A DNA stretch of 64,000 bases from VRUE01 sp963730315 (GTDB taxonomy: Bacteria > Actinomycetota > Thermoleophilia > Solirubrobacterales > 70-9): positions 1-64,000 of the forward strand of contig CAVSRD010000011.1 of NCBI GenBank assembly GCA_963730315.1, read 5' to 3'. The notes beneath the pieces are model-generated. The model saw nothing but the letters and a program-made list of their open reading frames with translations. It had not been told where the DNA came from and did not search any database. Below, in pieces: positions 34,128 to 41,690 of this stretch. A program made the position numbers and the translations under genes. Within the stretch, counting starts at the first letter, position 1. Each line of letters starts with the position of its first letter.

Positions 34128-35345
34128 CTAGGCCCCTCGCTGGGTGGGGGCAGGGGGCGGGGCCGACGCAGGGGGTGCGGACGGCGGCGCGGACGCGGCA
34201 GGCGGCGCCGGCGCCCCGTTGCCTCCGCCGCTGCCCCCCGCCCCGTCGCCCTGCAGCGCCGCCGGCGCCACCGGCGCCGCGCCGAGCAGTCGTTTCAGCT
34301 CCTCGGGCACCGAGGCGCGCGCCTCCGCCAGGGCGCGGGTGATCGTCCCCGCCCGCACCAGCCGCGCCAGGTCGGCGTCCATCGTCTGCATGCCGACCGC
34401 GCCCGAGGTCTGCACAGCGGCGTAGATCTGGTGCGTCTTGCCCTCGCGGATCAGGTTGCGGATCGCGGGCGTCGGCACCAGCACCTCGCAGGCGACGACC
34501 CGGCCCCTGCCGTCGGCGGTCGGCAGCAGCTGCTGGGTGACGATCCCCTGCAGGGCGATCGAGAGCTGGGTGCGCACCTGCCCCTGCTGCTCGGGCGGGA
34601 AGACGTCGATGATCCGGTCGACCGTCTGCGCGGTCGACTGGGTGTGCAGAGTGGCGAAGACGAGGTGGCCGGTCTCGGCCGCGGTCAGCGCGGTGGCGAT
34701 CGTCTCCAGGTCGCGCATCTCGCCGACCAGGATCACGTCGGGATCCTCTCGCAGAGCGGCGCGCAGGCCGAGCGCGAAGTCGGGCGCGTCGGAGCCGACC
34801 TCGCGCTGGTTGACGATCGAGCGTTTGTGCTGGTGCAGGAACTCGATCGGGTCCTCGATCGTCAGGATGTGGTCCTGGCGTTCGCCGTTGATCACGTCGA
34901 CCATCGCCGCCAGGGTCGTCGACTTGCCCGAGCCGGTCGGCCCGGTGATCAGCACGAAACCGCGCGGTTTGGCGGCCAGCTCGCGCAGCACCTGCGGCAC
35001 GCCGAGCGTGTCGAGCCCGGGGATGTCCTGCGGGACGAGGCGGAAGGCGGCGCTGACCGCGCCGCGCTGGAAGAAGCAGTTGACGCGGAAGCGGGCGACG
35101 CCGGGGATCGCGTAGGCGAAGTCGAGCTGCTTGTTGTTCTCGAAGCGCTTGCGCTGGTCGTCGTTGAGGATGCCGTAGACGACCTCGCGGGTCTCGGCGT
35201 TGGAGAGCACCGGGAAGCCCTCCATCGGCTCGATCCGCCCCTTTTCGCGAATCGCCGGCGGGAAGCCGGGGGTGATGTGGACGTCGGAGGCGCGAGCCTC
35301 GACCATGCGACTCAGAACCTCTGCGAAGTCGAAATCCATGGCCAT
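34128..35345 (-). CDS. pilT: Pilus retraction ATPase PilT
   Basis: A 405-residue hexameric motor ATPase: SDVHITPGFPPAIREKG, Walker A GPTGSGKST, Asp box ILTIEDPIEFLH, Walker B DPDVILVGEMRD and His box HLVFATLHTQSTAQTVDRIID. It ends in a non-conserved Pro/Ala/Gly tail of about 55 residues after AEARASVPEELKRLLG, making it longer than standard PilT (about 345). A second PilT is encoded at 41735. It lies 25 bp after pilB; no clear Shine-Dalgarno sequence is visible. Confidence 0.93.
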   Translation of the reverse strand: MAMDFDFAEVLSRMVEARASDVHITPGFPPAIREKGRIEPMEGFPVLSNAETREVVYGILNDDQRKRFENNKQLDFAYAIPGVARFRVNCFFQRGAVSAAFRLVPQDIPGLDTLGVPQVLRELAAKPRGFVLITGPTGSGKSTTLAAMVDVINGERQDHILTIEDPIEFLHQHKRSIVNQREVGSDAPDFALGLRAALREDPDVILVGEMRDLETIATALTAAETGHLVFATLHTQSTAQTVDRIIDVFPPEQQGQVRTQLSIALQGIVTQQLLPTADGRGRVVACEVLVPTPAIRNLIREGKTHQIYAAVQTSGAVGMQTMDADLARLVRAGTITRALAEARASVPEELKRLLGAAPVAPAALQGDGAGGSGGGNGAPAPPAASAPPSAPPASAPPPAPTQRGA

Positions 35346-35370
35346 CTAGATCGACTTCGGGGCCGAATCC

Positions 35371-37164
35371 TTAAGCGGTGACACGGATGACCTCCTCGAG
35401 ACTGGTCAGGCCGGAGCGCACCTTGGTGAGGCCGTCCTCGCGCAGGGTGAGCATCCCCTCCTCGCGGGCCACCGCGGCGAGATCCGCCTCCGACGCCTGG
35501 TCGACGGCCATCTCCTTGATCCGCTCGCCCATCCGCATCACCGAGAAGATCCCGACGCGGCCGCGGTAGCCGCTCTGGTTGCAGCGCGTGCAGCCGACCG
35601 GCTCGTAGGCCTCGAGGTCGCCGCCGACCCGGATCTCGGCCTCGGCCAGCGCCTCCGGCGGGATCGCGATCCGCCGCTTGCAGTGGCTGCAGAGCTTGCG
35701 GGCGAGCCGCTGGGCGACCACGCAGTCGACCGCCGAGGCGGTGAGGAACGCCTCGATCCCCATTTTCATCAGGCGGGTGATCGCGCCGGGGGCGTCGTTG
35801 GTGTGCAGCGTGGTCAGCATCATGTGGCCGGTCAGCGCCGCCTCGATCGCGATCCGCGCCGTCTCGCCGTCGCGGATCTCGCCGACCATCACGATGTCGG
35901 GGTCGGCGCGCAGCATCGAGCGCAGCCCGGTGGCGAAGTCGAGCCCCGCCTTGCGGTTGACGTTGATCTGGTTGATCCCGGGCAGCCGGTACTCGACCGG
36001 GTCCTCGATCGTGATGATGTTCTTCTCGACCTCGTTCAGCCTCTGCAGCGCCGCGTAGAGGGTCGTCGACTTGCCCGAGCCGGTCGGCCCGGTGACCAGC
36101 ACCGCCCCGTAGGCCTGCAGGAAGGCCTCCTCGAAGCGCTCGCGCGCCGTGCCGTCCATCCCCAGGTCGTCGAGCGTGCGCTGCGCGTTGTTCTTGTCGA
36201 GGATGCGGATCGTCGCACCCTCGCCGCGCTGGGTGGGCAGGGTTGTGACGCGCAGGTCGACGCGCCGGTCCTCGACCGTGACGCTGACCCGGCCGTCCTG
36301 CGGCACCCGCTTCTCGGCGATGTTGAGGTCGCTCATGATCTTCACCCGCGAGACGACCGCGTTGACCATCCGCTTCGGCACGTGGGCCGCCTCGCGCAGC
36401 ACGCCGTCAACCCTGAAGCGGACCCGCATCTCCCCCTCGCCGGGCTCGAAGTGCACGTCGGAGGCCTCCTCCCCCACCGCCTGGCCGAGGATGCTGTAGA
36501 CGAGCTTGATCACCGGCGCGTCCTCGGCGCTGACCTCCATCGCGGCGACTTCCGCCGGCTCCTCCTCAGCCTCCGCCTCGCCCTCGCTGACCGCCTCGCT
36601 GACCGCGCTCTGCAGCGTGTTGAGGCGGCCGATCAGCGCTTCGATGTCCTCCTCGGCGGCGACCGCGGCGCGGCAGTCGAGCGCCGTGGCGATCTGGATG
36701 TCGTCGACCGCAAGCACGTTGGTCGGGTCGGCCATCGCTACCAGCAGCGTGTCCTTGTCGACGAAGCCGATCGGCAGGGCGCGGTAGCGGCGTGCGGTAG
36801 TGACCGAGATCAGGTTGGCCGCGGCCATGTCGACCTGGAAGATGGAGAGGTCGACGTGGTCGAGGCCATAGCGCTCGGCGATCGCGCGCGAGAGCTGGTC
36901 GGCGTCGATCGCCCCCTGCTCGAGCAGCAGCTGCTCGGGGGGGCGGGCGGCGACGCGGGCCTGCTCGATCGCCCGCCGCGCCGTCTCGTCATCGACGAAG
37001 CCGAGGTCGACCAGCACGTCGGTGACGAAGCCGCTGGAGCGGCCGCGGGCGCGCGGCGGCGTGAGGCCGGGCGTACCGCCCTCGCCGGGCTCGAGCACCG
37101 GCGCGGTCGAGTCGCCGGACTCGGGGACCGGCCGTAGGTGACTCGGGTACTCGCGCGAATCCAT
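35371..37164 (-). CDS. pilB: Pilus extension ATPase PilB with MshEN-like N-terminus
   Basis: A 597-residue assembly motor. The N-terminal region (about 45-170) has the MshEN/T2SSE_N pattern (VTDVLVDLGFVDDETARRAI, then PEQLLLEQGAIDADQLSRAIAERYGL), a domain that binds c-di-GMP in MshE and some PilB proteins. The ATPase has SDVHFEPGEGEMRVRFRVDG, Walker A GPTGSGKSTTLY, DPDIVMVGEIRD, HMMLTTLHTNDAPGAI, and the zinc-binding CSHCK...CTRCNQSGYRGR. Together with the pilA riboswitch it suggests two-level c-di-GMP control. It is first in the pilB-pilT-pilC run. Confidence 0.93.
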   Translation of the reverse strand: MDSREYPSHLRPVPESGDSTAPVLEPGEGGTPGLTPPRARGRSSGFVTDVLVDLGFVDDETARRAIEQARVAARPPEQLLLEQGAIDADQLSRAIAERYGLDHVDLSIFQVDMAAANLISVTTARRYRALPIGFVDKDTLLVAMADPTNVLAVDDIQIATALDCRAAVAAEEDIEALIGRLNTLQSAVSEAVSEGEAEAEEEPAEVAAMEVSAEDAPVIKLVYSILGQAVGEEASDVHFEPGEGEMRVRFRVDGVLREAAHVPKRMVNAVVSRVKIMSDLNIAEKRVPQDGRVSVTVEDRRVDLRVTTLPTQRGEGATIRILDKNNAQRTLDDLGMDGTARERFEEAFLQAYGAVLVTGPTGSGKSTTLYAALQRLNEVEKNIITIEDPVEYRLPGINQINVNRKAGLDFATGLRSMLRADPDIVMVGEIRDGETARIAIEAALTGHMMLTTLHTNDAPGAITRLMKMGIEAFLTASAVDCVVAQRLARKLCSHCKRRIAIPPEALAEAEIRVGGDLEAYEPVGCTRCNQSGYRGRVGIFSVMRMGERIKEMAVDQASEADLAAVAREEGMLTLREDGLTKVRSGLTSLEEVIRVTA

Positions 37165-37186
37165 GCCTCAGCTCTCCGCTCCGCGG

Positions 37187-37222
37187 CTCATACGTTCGCT
37201 TATTAGCTCGACAGCGGGCGGC
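37187..37222 (-). repeat. Duplicated leader sequence, copy 1 (pilB)
   Basis: Minus strand GCCGCCCGCTGTCGAGCTAA then TAAGCGAACGTATGAG. The second copy at 38072-38108 differs by two substitutions and a short indel and includes the start codon of the thioredoxin-like gene. The two genes may share a promoter of common origin. Confidence 0.55.
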
Positions 37223-37234
37223 TCTGCCTTGAAT

Positions 37235-37251
37235 GCAGGCGATTCGCCTGC
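37235..37251. repeat. Perfect 17-bp palindrome in the pilB leader
   Basis: GCAGGCGATTCGCCTGC, 8-bp arms around one base. It lies 71 bp upstream of the pilB ATG, just beyond the duplicated leader. It may be an operator or an RNA hairpin. Confidence 0.4.
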
Positions 37252-37473
37252 GGGGGCGCGAAACGATCGCCGCCATGAGGACCCGCCCGGTTCCCAAATT
37301 GCGCCGGTCGTGCCACAAGCAACACGAGTCGATCGGCGGAGAGCTCACCGGAGATAGGGCGCGGAACTCGGGCTCCCATTCGAGGACAGCTCGATGGCGA
37401 CCAGGCCCTCGTCCGCGCCCTGCTCGAGGGACTGCACGACGTGCTGTTCGGGATCCCGGTGGCGTAGGGGGCG

Positions 37474-38076
37474 CTATGGGTGATAGTCGACGGTCGGGCC
37501 CTTGTAGCCGGCGTCAATCACTGCCTGGCGAACGCTCTGCGCGCTCTGGAAGCCGTAGCTGACCGAAGCGGTGGGGACGACGCGCTTGAAGCGCTTCGGG
37601 GTGACGACGACCAGCGCCGGCACCCGGTCGACCCCTACCCCCTCGGTGATCGCCGCGTAGCGCGAGATCTGGGCGGCCGGGACGACGAAGAGCGCCACGC
37701 CCGGGAAGGAGGCGACGCCCTCGGTGGCGATCTTGACCAGCCGGTCGTCGATGCCGCCGTCGCGGACGAAGAGCAGGACCAGGGTCTTGTTTGCGTGCCA
37801 GGCGGCGACCACCGGGCGGGGCAGCGGCGGCGCGTCGCTGACGCCGCCGCGGGCCCGGGAGAGCGCCGCGGAGAGCGCTTCGGAGGGGCTGCTCGACGCC
37901 GGCAGGTTGGCCGTGGTGGTTACGGTGGGCGATTCGAGCCCAGACGTCTTCGCCGATTCTTTGCCGCCCCCTCCCCCGCCGCCGCTCGAGGAGAGAACGA
38001 AGAAGCCGACCCCGACCAGCAGCACGCCGATCACGGCGAGCTGCACGAGCGGGTTGCTGTTCAGCGCGTCCCTCAT
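37474..38076 (-). CDS. Thioredoxin-fold-like membrane-anchored protein
   Basis: A 200-residue protein: a short N-terminus, one membrane helix (about 12-30), a Gly/Ser/Thr-rich linker and a C-terminal domain (about 85-200) reading as a thioredoxin-like fold (KTLVLLFVRDGGIDDRLVKIA, VALFVVPAAQ, VGVDRVPALVVVTPKR with a cis-Pro-like VP) without any CxxC. A structural rather than redox role is likely. It stands upstream of pilB on the same strand and shares pilB's leader sequence, so it may be a pilus accessory protein. The ATG lies within that repeat. Confidence 0.65.
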   Translation of the reverse strand: MRDALNSNPLVQLAVIGVLLVGVGFFVLSSSGGGGGGGKESAKTSGLESPTVTTTANLPASSSPSEALSAALSRARGGVSDAPPLPRPVVAAWHANKTLVLLFVRDGGIDDRLVKIATEGVASFPGVALFVVPAAQISRYAAITEGVGVDRVPALVVVTPKRFKRVVPTASVSYGFQSAQSVRQAVIDAGYKGPTVDYHP

Positions 38077-38108
38077 ACGTTCGCTTACCTAGCTCGGCAG
38101 CGGGGGGC
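38072..38108 (-). repeat. Duplicated leader sequence, copy 2
   Basis: Minus strand GCCCCCCGCTGCCGAGCTAG then GTAAGCGAACGTATGAG. The ATG inside it is the start codon of the gene ending at 37474. In copy 1 the same ATG opens only a 7-codon frame. Confidence 0.55.
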
Positions 38109-38167
38109 GCGAGCTTGAGCCCGCTGCACGGTGTCCTGCACGCTCCGGCGGGTCGACGATCGTGCGG

Positions 38168-39025
38168 TCAATCCGGACCGTACGGCAGGACTCCGGTGTC
38201 GTGCAGCTCGAAGCGCAGCGAGTTAATCACCGCACCCGCCAGCAGCGCCAGGCTGAGCAAGTAGAACCAGAGCAGCGCAATCAGCACGAAGCCCAGAGTC
38301 GAGCCGAAGCGCGAGAGGCTGGAGACGTTGGAGAGGTAGAAGGGGAAGGCCCAGTTGGCAATCCCCGCCCCAACAGTGACGAAGGCCGCGCCGGGCCAGA
38401 CCGCCCGCCATGGCATATGACCCTTCGGCACCGCCCAGTAGATCACGCAGCAGATTCCGAACACGATCAGCACCGCCAGCCCCAGCAGCAGCGCCGTGTC
38501 GATCGCCTTGATGTCTGAGAGACCCAGGGGCAACCGGTCGGTGCCGGAGACCAGCGCTCCCTCCAGCGTCGGCAGCAGGATGCTGGCTGCGATCAGCAGC
38601 GCCACCACCGCCAGCATCGCGAAGGAGAAGCGCTTCTGCTCCAACCAACCACGCGTCTCGACGTGGTAGATGTGGCCGAAGGCGGTGTCCATCGCCCCCC
38701 AGAAGGAGGCGCCGATCCACAGCGAGCCGAGGAAGGCGGCAATACCGATGGTCGTCGAGTTTTCCTCGATTCGTTCCAGCACGCTGCTCAGCGTCCCCTG
38801 CTCGGTGTTGGGGAAGAGTCGCTGCAGGTCGTCGAGCACCCCTGTCTCCACCCCCTTGATCCTCAGCACCTGGCCGAACACGAAAAGGAGTAGCAGGGCG
38901 AACGGGAACACTGCCAGCATCAGGTTGTAGGCGACCATCGCCGCCATTCCGGTGACGTTCTCGCGGTAGGCCCGTTGCCAGAAGGCGCGCAGCCAAGGTC
39001 TGGGTTTCTTCGAAATTGCGGGCAT
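38168..39025 (-). CDS. YihY/BrkB-family membrane protein
   Basis: A 285-residue polytopic protein of the YihY/BrkB (formerly RNase BN) family, with six predicted helices: MVAYNLMLAVFPFALLLLFVF, IGIAAFLGSLWIGASFWGAMDTAF, FAMLAVVALLIAASILLP, ALLLGLAVLIVFGICCVIYWAVP, WPGAAFVTVGAGIANWAFPFYL, and GFVLIALLWFYLLSLALLAGAVI. The function is unsettled; the family may be a transporter. ATG 39025 (MPAISKK) fits the family start; a longer in-frame start at 39127 would run through the sigma-factor promoter. It is divergent from the sigma-factor gene. Confidence 0.85.
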   Translation of the reverse strand: MPAISKKPRPWLRAFWQRAYRENVTGMAAMVAYNLMLAVFPFALLLLFVFGQVLRIKGVETGVLDDLQRLFPNTEQGTLSSVLERIEENSTTIGIAAFLGSLWIGASFWGAMDTAFGHIYHVETRGWLEQKRFSFAMLAVVALLIAASILLPTLEGALVSGTDRLPLGLSDIKAIDTALLLGLAVLIVFGICCVIYWAVPKGHMPWRAVWPGAAFVTVGAGIANWAFPFYLSNVSSLSRFGSTLGFVLIALLWFYLLSLALLAGAVINSLRFELHDTGVLPYGPD

Positions 39026-39032
39026 CTGCGCC

Positions 39033-39061
39033 TTGACTTCACAAACTGAAGCACCTAATAT
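39033..39061 (+). promoter_or_regulatory. Near-consensus promoter of the sigma factor gene
   Basis: TTGACT (39033-39038), 17 bp, TAATAT (39056-39061). It is the best match to the housekeeping consensus in the window. The 15-bp palindrome at 39037-39051 occupies the spacer, and a LexA-like CGAAC-AGAC-GTTTG follows at 39063-39076. Confidence 0.75.
39037..39051. promoter_or_regulatory. HxlR-type operator, copy 2
   Basis: CTTCACAAACTGAAG, identical to the box over the HxlR promoter (23764-23778) except for the two central bases. It sits between -35 and -10, where a bound dimer would repress the sigma-factor gene. It also lies 12 bp from the YihY start. Confidence 0.5.
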
Positions 39062-39091
39062 GCGAACAGACGTTTGAAAGGGCTTCTCCAG

Positions 39092-39118
39092 CGGACCGCG
39101 GTTGCCGGTCCGTTTTTT
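39092..39118 (+). terminator. Intrinsic terminator in the sigma-factor leader
   Basis: CGGACCG pairs with CGGTCCG (7 bp) around CGGTTGC, followed at once by six T. It lies about 25 nt after the predicted transcription start and 41 nt before the ATG at 39160. It therefore looks like an attenuator, or it ends a roughly 50-nt RNA. Confidence 0.65.
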
Positions 39119-39159
39119 ACGCTTCACGCCTGACGCAGAGAAAGACGGGTGGACAATAG

Positions 39160-40263
39160 ATGCTGGTAGCAGAGCTTCAGGAGCTCGAGGAGGTCAAAGG
39201 GCTGATCCACCGCGGTCAGCAGCTCGGCGTGCTCACCTTCGGTGACATCGCCTCGGCGGTCTCCGAGGTGGACCTCGACGAGTCCGACGTCGAGGATCTC
39301 TACGGCCACATCGAGAAGCAGGGGATCGAGTTGGTCGAGGACATGGACCCGGCCCAGAAAGCGGCCGCGGATGCGATCCCCGTCGATACCGGGAAGAAGG
39401 GGCGGCGCCGCAAACAGGCGATCGACCTGAAACCCGACATGACGACGGACAGCCTGCAGCTGTTCCTCAAGGACATCGGAAAAGTTCGCCTCTTGACTGC
39501 GCAGGAGGAGGTCGAACTGGCCAAACGGATTGAGCGCGGCGACCTCGACGCGAAGCAGAAAATGGTCGAGTCCAACCTGCGCCTGGTCGTCTCGATCGCC
39601 AAGAACTACCGCAACCAGGGTCTTCCCTTCCTCGACCTGATCCAGGAGGGCACGCTGGGCCTCGTCCGAGCCGCGGAGAAGTTCGACTACCGCAAGGGCT
39701 TCAAGTTCTCCACCTACGCGACCTGGTGGATCCGCCAGGCGATCGCCCGCGCCCTGGCCGACAAGGCACGCACGATCCGCATCCCCGTCCACGTGGTCGA
39801 GAAGCTCAACAAGATCGGCCGCGCCGAGCGCAAGCTGGTCACCGAGCTGGGCCGCGAGCCGAGTCCGGAGGAGATCGCCACGGTGACCGGCATCGACCCC
39901 GAGGAGGTCGACTCGATCAAGCGCTCCGCCCAGGCGCCGGTCAGCCTCGAGAAGCCTGTCGGCGACGAGGAGGAGTCTGAGTTCGGACAGTTCATCGCCG
40001 ACGAGAAGGCCGAATCGCCCTTCGACCGCGCCGCCGACCTGCTCACCAAAGAGGCGCTGAAAGAGGCGCTTGAGAACCTCTCTTACCGGGAGCGGCGCGT
40101 GCTCGAGCTGCGCTACGGGCTGGGCGGCGAGCACCCGCGCACCCTCGACGAGGTGGGCCGCACCTTCAACGTCACCCGCGAGCGCATCCGCCAGATCGAG
40201 AACCAGAGCCTGAAAAAGCTCCAGCAGCTTGGCGAAGCCCAGAAACTGCGCGAAGTGACCTGA
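39160..40263 (+). CDS. rpoD: Principal RNA polymerase sigma factor (RpoD/SigA)
   Basis: A 367-residue group 1 sigma-70 factor. A region 1.1-like N-terminus (about 2-60) is followed by region 1.2 (LQLFLKDIGKVRLLTAQEEVELAKRIE) and region 2 (about 138-205, DLIQEGTLGLVRAAEKFDYRKGFKFSTYATWWIRQAI, including the -10-binding aromatic run). Region 3 and region 4 follow, the latter with the HTH TLDEVGRTFNVTRERIRQIE that reads the -35. All parts are intact. ATG 39160 has only a weak ribosome site. The leader has a strong promoter, an operator-like box and a terminator hairpin. Confidence 0.95.
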   Translation: MLVAELQELEEVKGLIHRGQQLGVLTFGDIASAVSEVDLDESDVEDLYGHIEKQGIELVEDMDPAQKAAADAIPVDTGKKGRRRKQAIDLKPDMTTDSLQLFLKDIGKVRLLTAQEEVELAKRIERGDLDAKQKMVESNLRLVVSIAKNYRNQGLPFLDLIQEGTLGLVRAAEKFDYRKGFKFSTYATWWIRQAIARALADKARTIRIPVHVVEKLNKIGRAERKLVTELGREPSPEEIATVTGIDPEEVDSIKRSAQAPVSLEKPVGDEEESEFGQFIADEKAESPFDRAADLLTKEALKEALENLSYRERRVLELRYGLGGEHPRTLDEVGRTFNVTRERIRQIENQSLKKLQQLGEAQKLREVT

Positions 40264-40270
40264 GGCGCGC

Positions 40271-40297
40271 CGCGGCCCCGGGGACCCCGGGGCCGCG
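40271..40297 (+). terminator. GC-rich hairpin after rpoD
   Basis: CGCGGCCCCGGGG and CCCCGGGGCCGCG form a 13-bp perfect inverted repeat with a single A between, starting 8 bp after the rpoD stop. No T-tract follows. It may terminate rpoD with Rho or protect the mRNA end. Confidence 0.55.
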
Positions 40298-40336
40298 CTC
40301 TGCGTCCGTCCCCGATCCCTTGGGGCTCCCCCGGGC

Positions 40337-41251
40337 TTATTCCTCGCGCAGTTCGCCGACCAGCCGCACGACCGTCTCGCCGACGCCGTCGAGGCTGCGC
40401 CGCGAGAGCCGGTCCAGGCGGTCGGCGAGGCTATGGCCCGGGTAGCGCCAGTCGATCAAATCGACAGCCGGGACGCCTTCGCGCAGGAACGGTGTGTGGT
40501 CGTCGACGATTTCGGGACCGGTCTCGGCCGAGAAGAACCGCGCCACGCCGACGCTTTCCGCAGCGATCCTCAAGCGGCTCCAAAGGGATTCCGATGAGCT
40601 AGCCTCGCGCGGCAGCCGCAACCCGCGGTTGCCGACGTAGTCGAGCAGGATCATCGCCTCGGTCTGGCCCCGGTGGGCCGCCGCGTAGGCACGGGACCCG
40701 CGCAGGCCTTCGGCGTAGAAGTTGGGGCTTTCCTCGGGCAGCCTCGCTGACGGCTCCTCGCCGTCGAACAGCACGAAGCGGACTTCGCGGGCGCCGGGGC
40801 CGGCCGGCATACGGCTCAGCACCCGCGCGGCCTCGATCACCACGGCGGTGCCAGCCGCCCCGTTGTTGGCGCCGACGAACCCCGGCGGCGCGGCCAGCGT
40901 GTCGTAGTGGGCTCCGAGCACGATCGCCGGCCTGGCCCCCGGCAGGGAGCCGACCACGTTGCGCAGCGCCGGTTCGCCCGGGATCGCTTCGAAGCGGCCG
41001 GATAAGAGGAGCGGCCGCAGTTTGGTCGCCAGCCTGCGCAGACGGCGCGAGCCTGCCGGTCGCTGGCCGACCGCCACCTGGCGTTCGACCAGCCGCCATG
41101 CCCGCGCGGCGTCGAACCGATCGGCCGACTCCCCTGCGCTCGAGGACGAGCCGCTGGCGCACCCCATCAGGAGCAGCGCCGCCGCCGCCGCGCCGAGCAG
41201 GCGCCGGCGCGCAATCGCGACACCCCTCTCGGGAGCGAGTCCCCGGGACAC
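40337..41251 (-). CDS. M28-family peptidase lipoprotein
   Basis: A 304-residue secreted lipoprotein with a Tat/Sec-like start (ARRRLLGAAAAALLLMGC) and lipobox Cys31. The M28 metallopeptidase fold has GAHYDT (His115, Asp117), GANNGAAG, FDGEEP and ILLDYVGN. In M28 enzymes the GAND Asp bridges two zinc ions. Here the corresponding residue is Asn130, so it may bind one metal or be a glutaminyl-cyclase-like or non-peptidase member. GTG 41251 has TAAGTT 7 nt upstream. It converges with rpoD. Confidence 0.78.
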   Translation of the reverse strand: MSRGLAPERGVAIARRRLLGAAAAALLLMGCASGSSSSAGESADRFDAARAWRLVERQVAVGQRPAGSRRLRRLATKLRPLLLSGRFEAIPGEPALRNVVGSLPGARPAIVLGAHYDTLAAPPGFVGANNGAAGTAVVIEAARVLSRMPAGPGAREVRFVLFDGEEPSARLPEESPNFYAEGLRGSRAYAAAHRGQTEAMILLDYVGNRGLRLPREASSSESLWSRLRIAAESVGVARFFSAETGPEIVDDHTPFLREGVPAVDLIDWRYPGHSLADRLDRLSRRSLDGVGETVVRLVGELREE

Positions 41252-41258
41252 GCGCTCT

Positions 41259-41264
41259 AACTTA
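41259..41264 (-). promoter_or_regulatory. -10 box TAAGTT
   Basis: TAAGTT lies 7 nt before the GTG at 41251 on the minus strand. The same hexamer precedes the gene at 62464 by 6 nt. Confidence 0.5.
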
Positions 41265-41288
41265 CTTGAACAAAGCGAGGTGGCGCCG

Positions 41289-41579
41289 CTAGCCCTTGGT
41301 CTTGAACCGCTGGCCCTCGACGTCCCAGCTCATCCCGCCGCAGAGGCTCTGCGGGGTGACGCCGAGCGCGCCCGCGATCTTGACGATCGTGCCGAGGCGC
41401 GGCTCGCGGCCGGCTCGCTCAAGCAGCGAGATCTCGGTCCGGTGCATGTCGGCGCGGTCGCCCAGCTCCGCCTGGGGGATGCCCGCCGCCTTCCTCGCTC
41501 TGCGCAGGTTGACCGCGAAGCGCTGGCGAACCGTGCCGGCATTGCCGGCTCCGGTCGGCTGGGGGGGCTGGGCGTTCAC
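41289..41579 (-). CDS. XRE-family helix-turn-helix protein
   Basis: A 96-residue Cro/C1-type regulator. The HTH (about 20-75) is VRQRFAVNLRRARKAAGIPQAELGDRADMHRTEISLLERAGREPRLGTIVKIAGALG, followed by a short tail containing CGGMSWD. The start is GTG 41579. It is divergent from the second pilT gene with about 155 bp between. It could be a HipB-like antitoxin, but the HipA gene is 4 kb away, so a link is unlikely. Targets are unknown. Confidence 0.82.
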   Translation of the reverse strand: MNAQPPQPTGAGNAGTVRQRFAVNLRRARKAAGIPQAELGDRADMHRTEISLLERAGREPRLGTIVKIAGALGVTPQSLCGGMSWDVEGQRFKTKG

Positions 41580-41690
41580 CCGCAGGTAACCGAGAACACG
41601 TGTCTGGCCGAAACTCCTCCGATACCGAATGGAATAGCATACATGGCTGGGTCAAACTGCACCGAACCGCCCCGGTCGCGCGAATGCAGC

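Larger units (their letters stand above)
37165..37473 (-). other. 309-bp intergenic leader of pilB
   Basis: No gene is supported here. It holds the duplicated leader at 37187-37222, a perfect 17-bp palindrome at 37235-37251, and on the minus strand a 7-codon open frame (ATG 37190, MSRGAES) ending just before the pilB ATG. No riboswitch core like that of pilA is present. Confidence 0.6.

Noticed and set aside
37300..37315. Sigma-54-like element TGGCAC-N7-GCGCA upstream of pilB (minus strand)
   Set aside because: The GG-N10-GC spacing fits, but the second half lacks the TT of TTGC, actinobacteria generally lack sigma-54, and no enhancer-binding activator is nearby.
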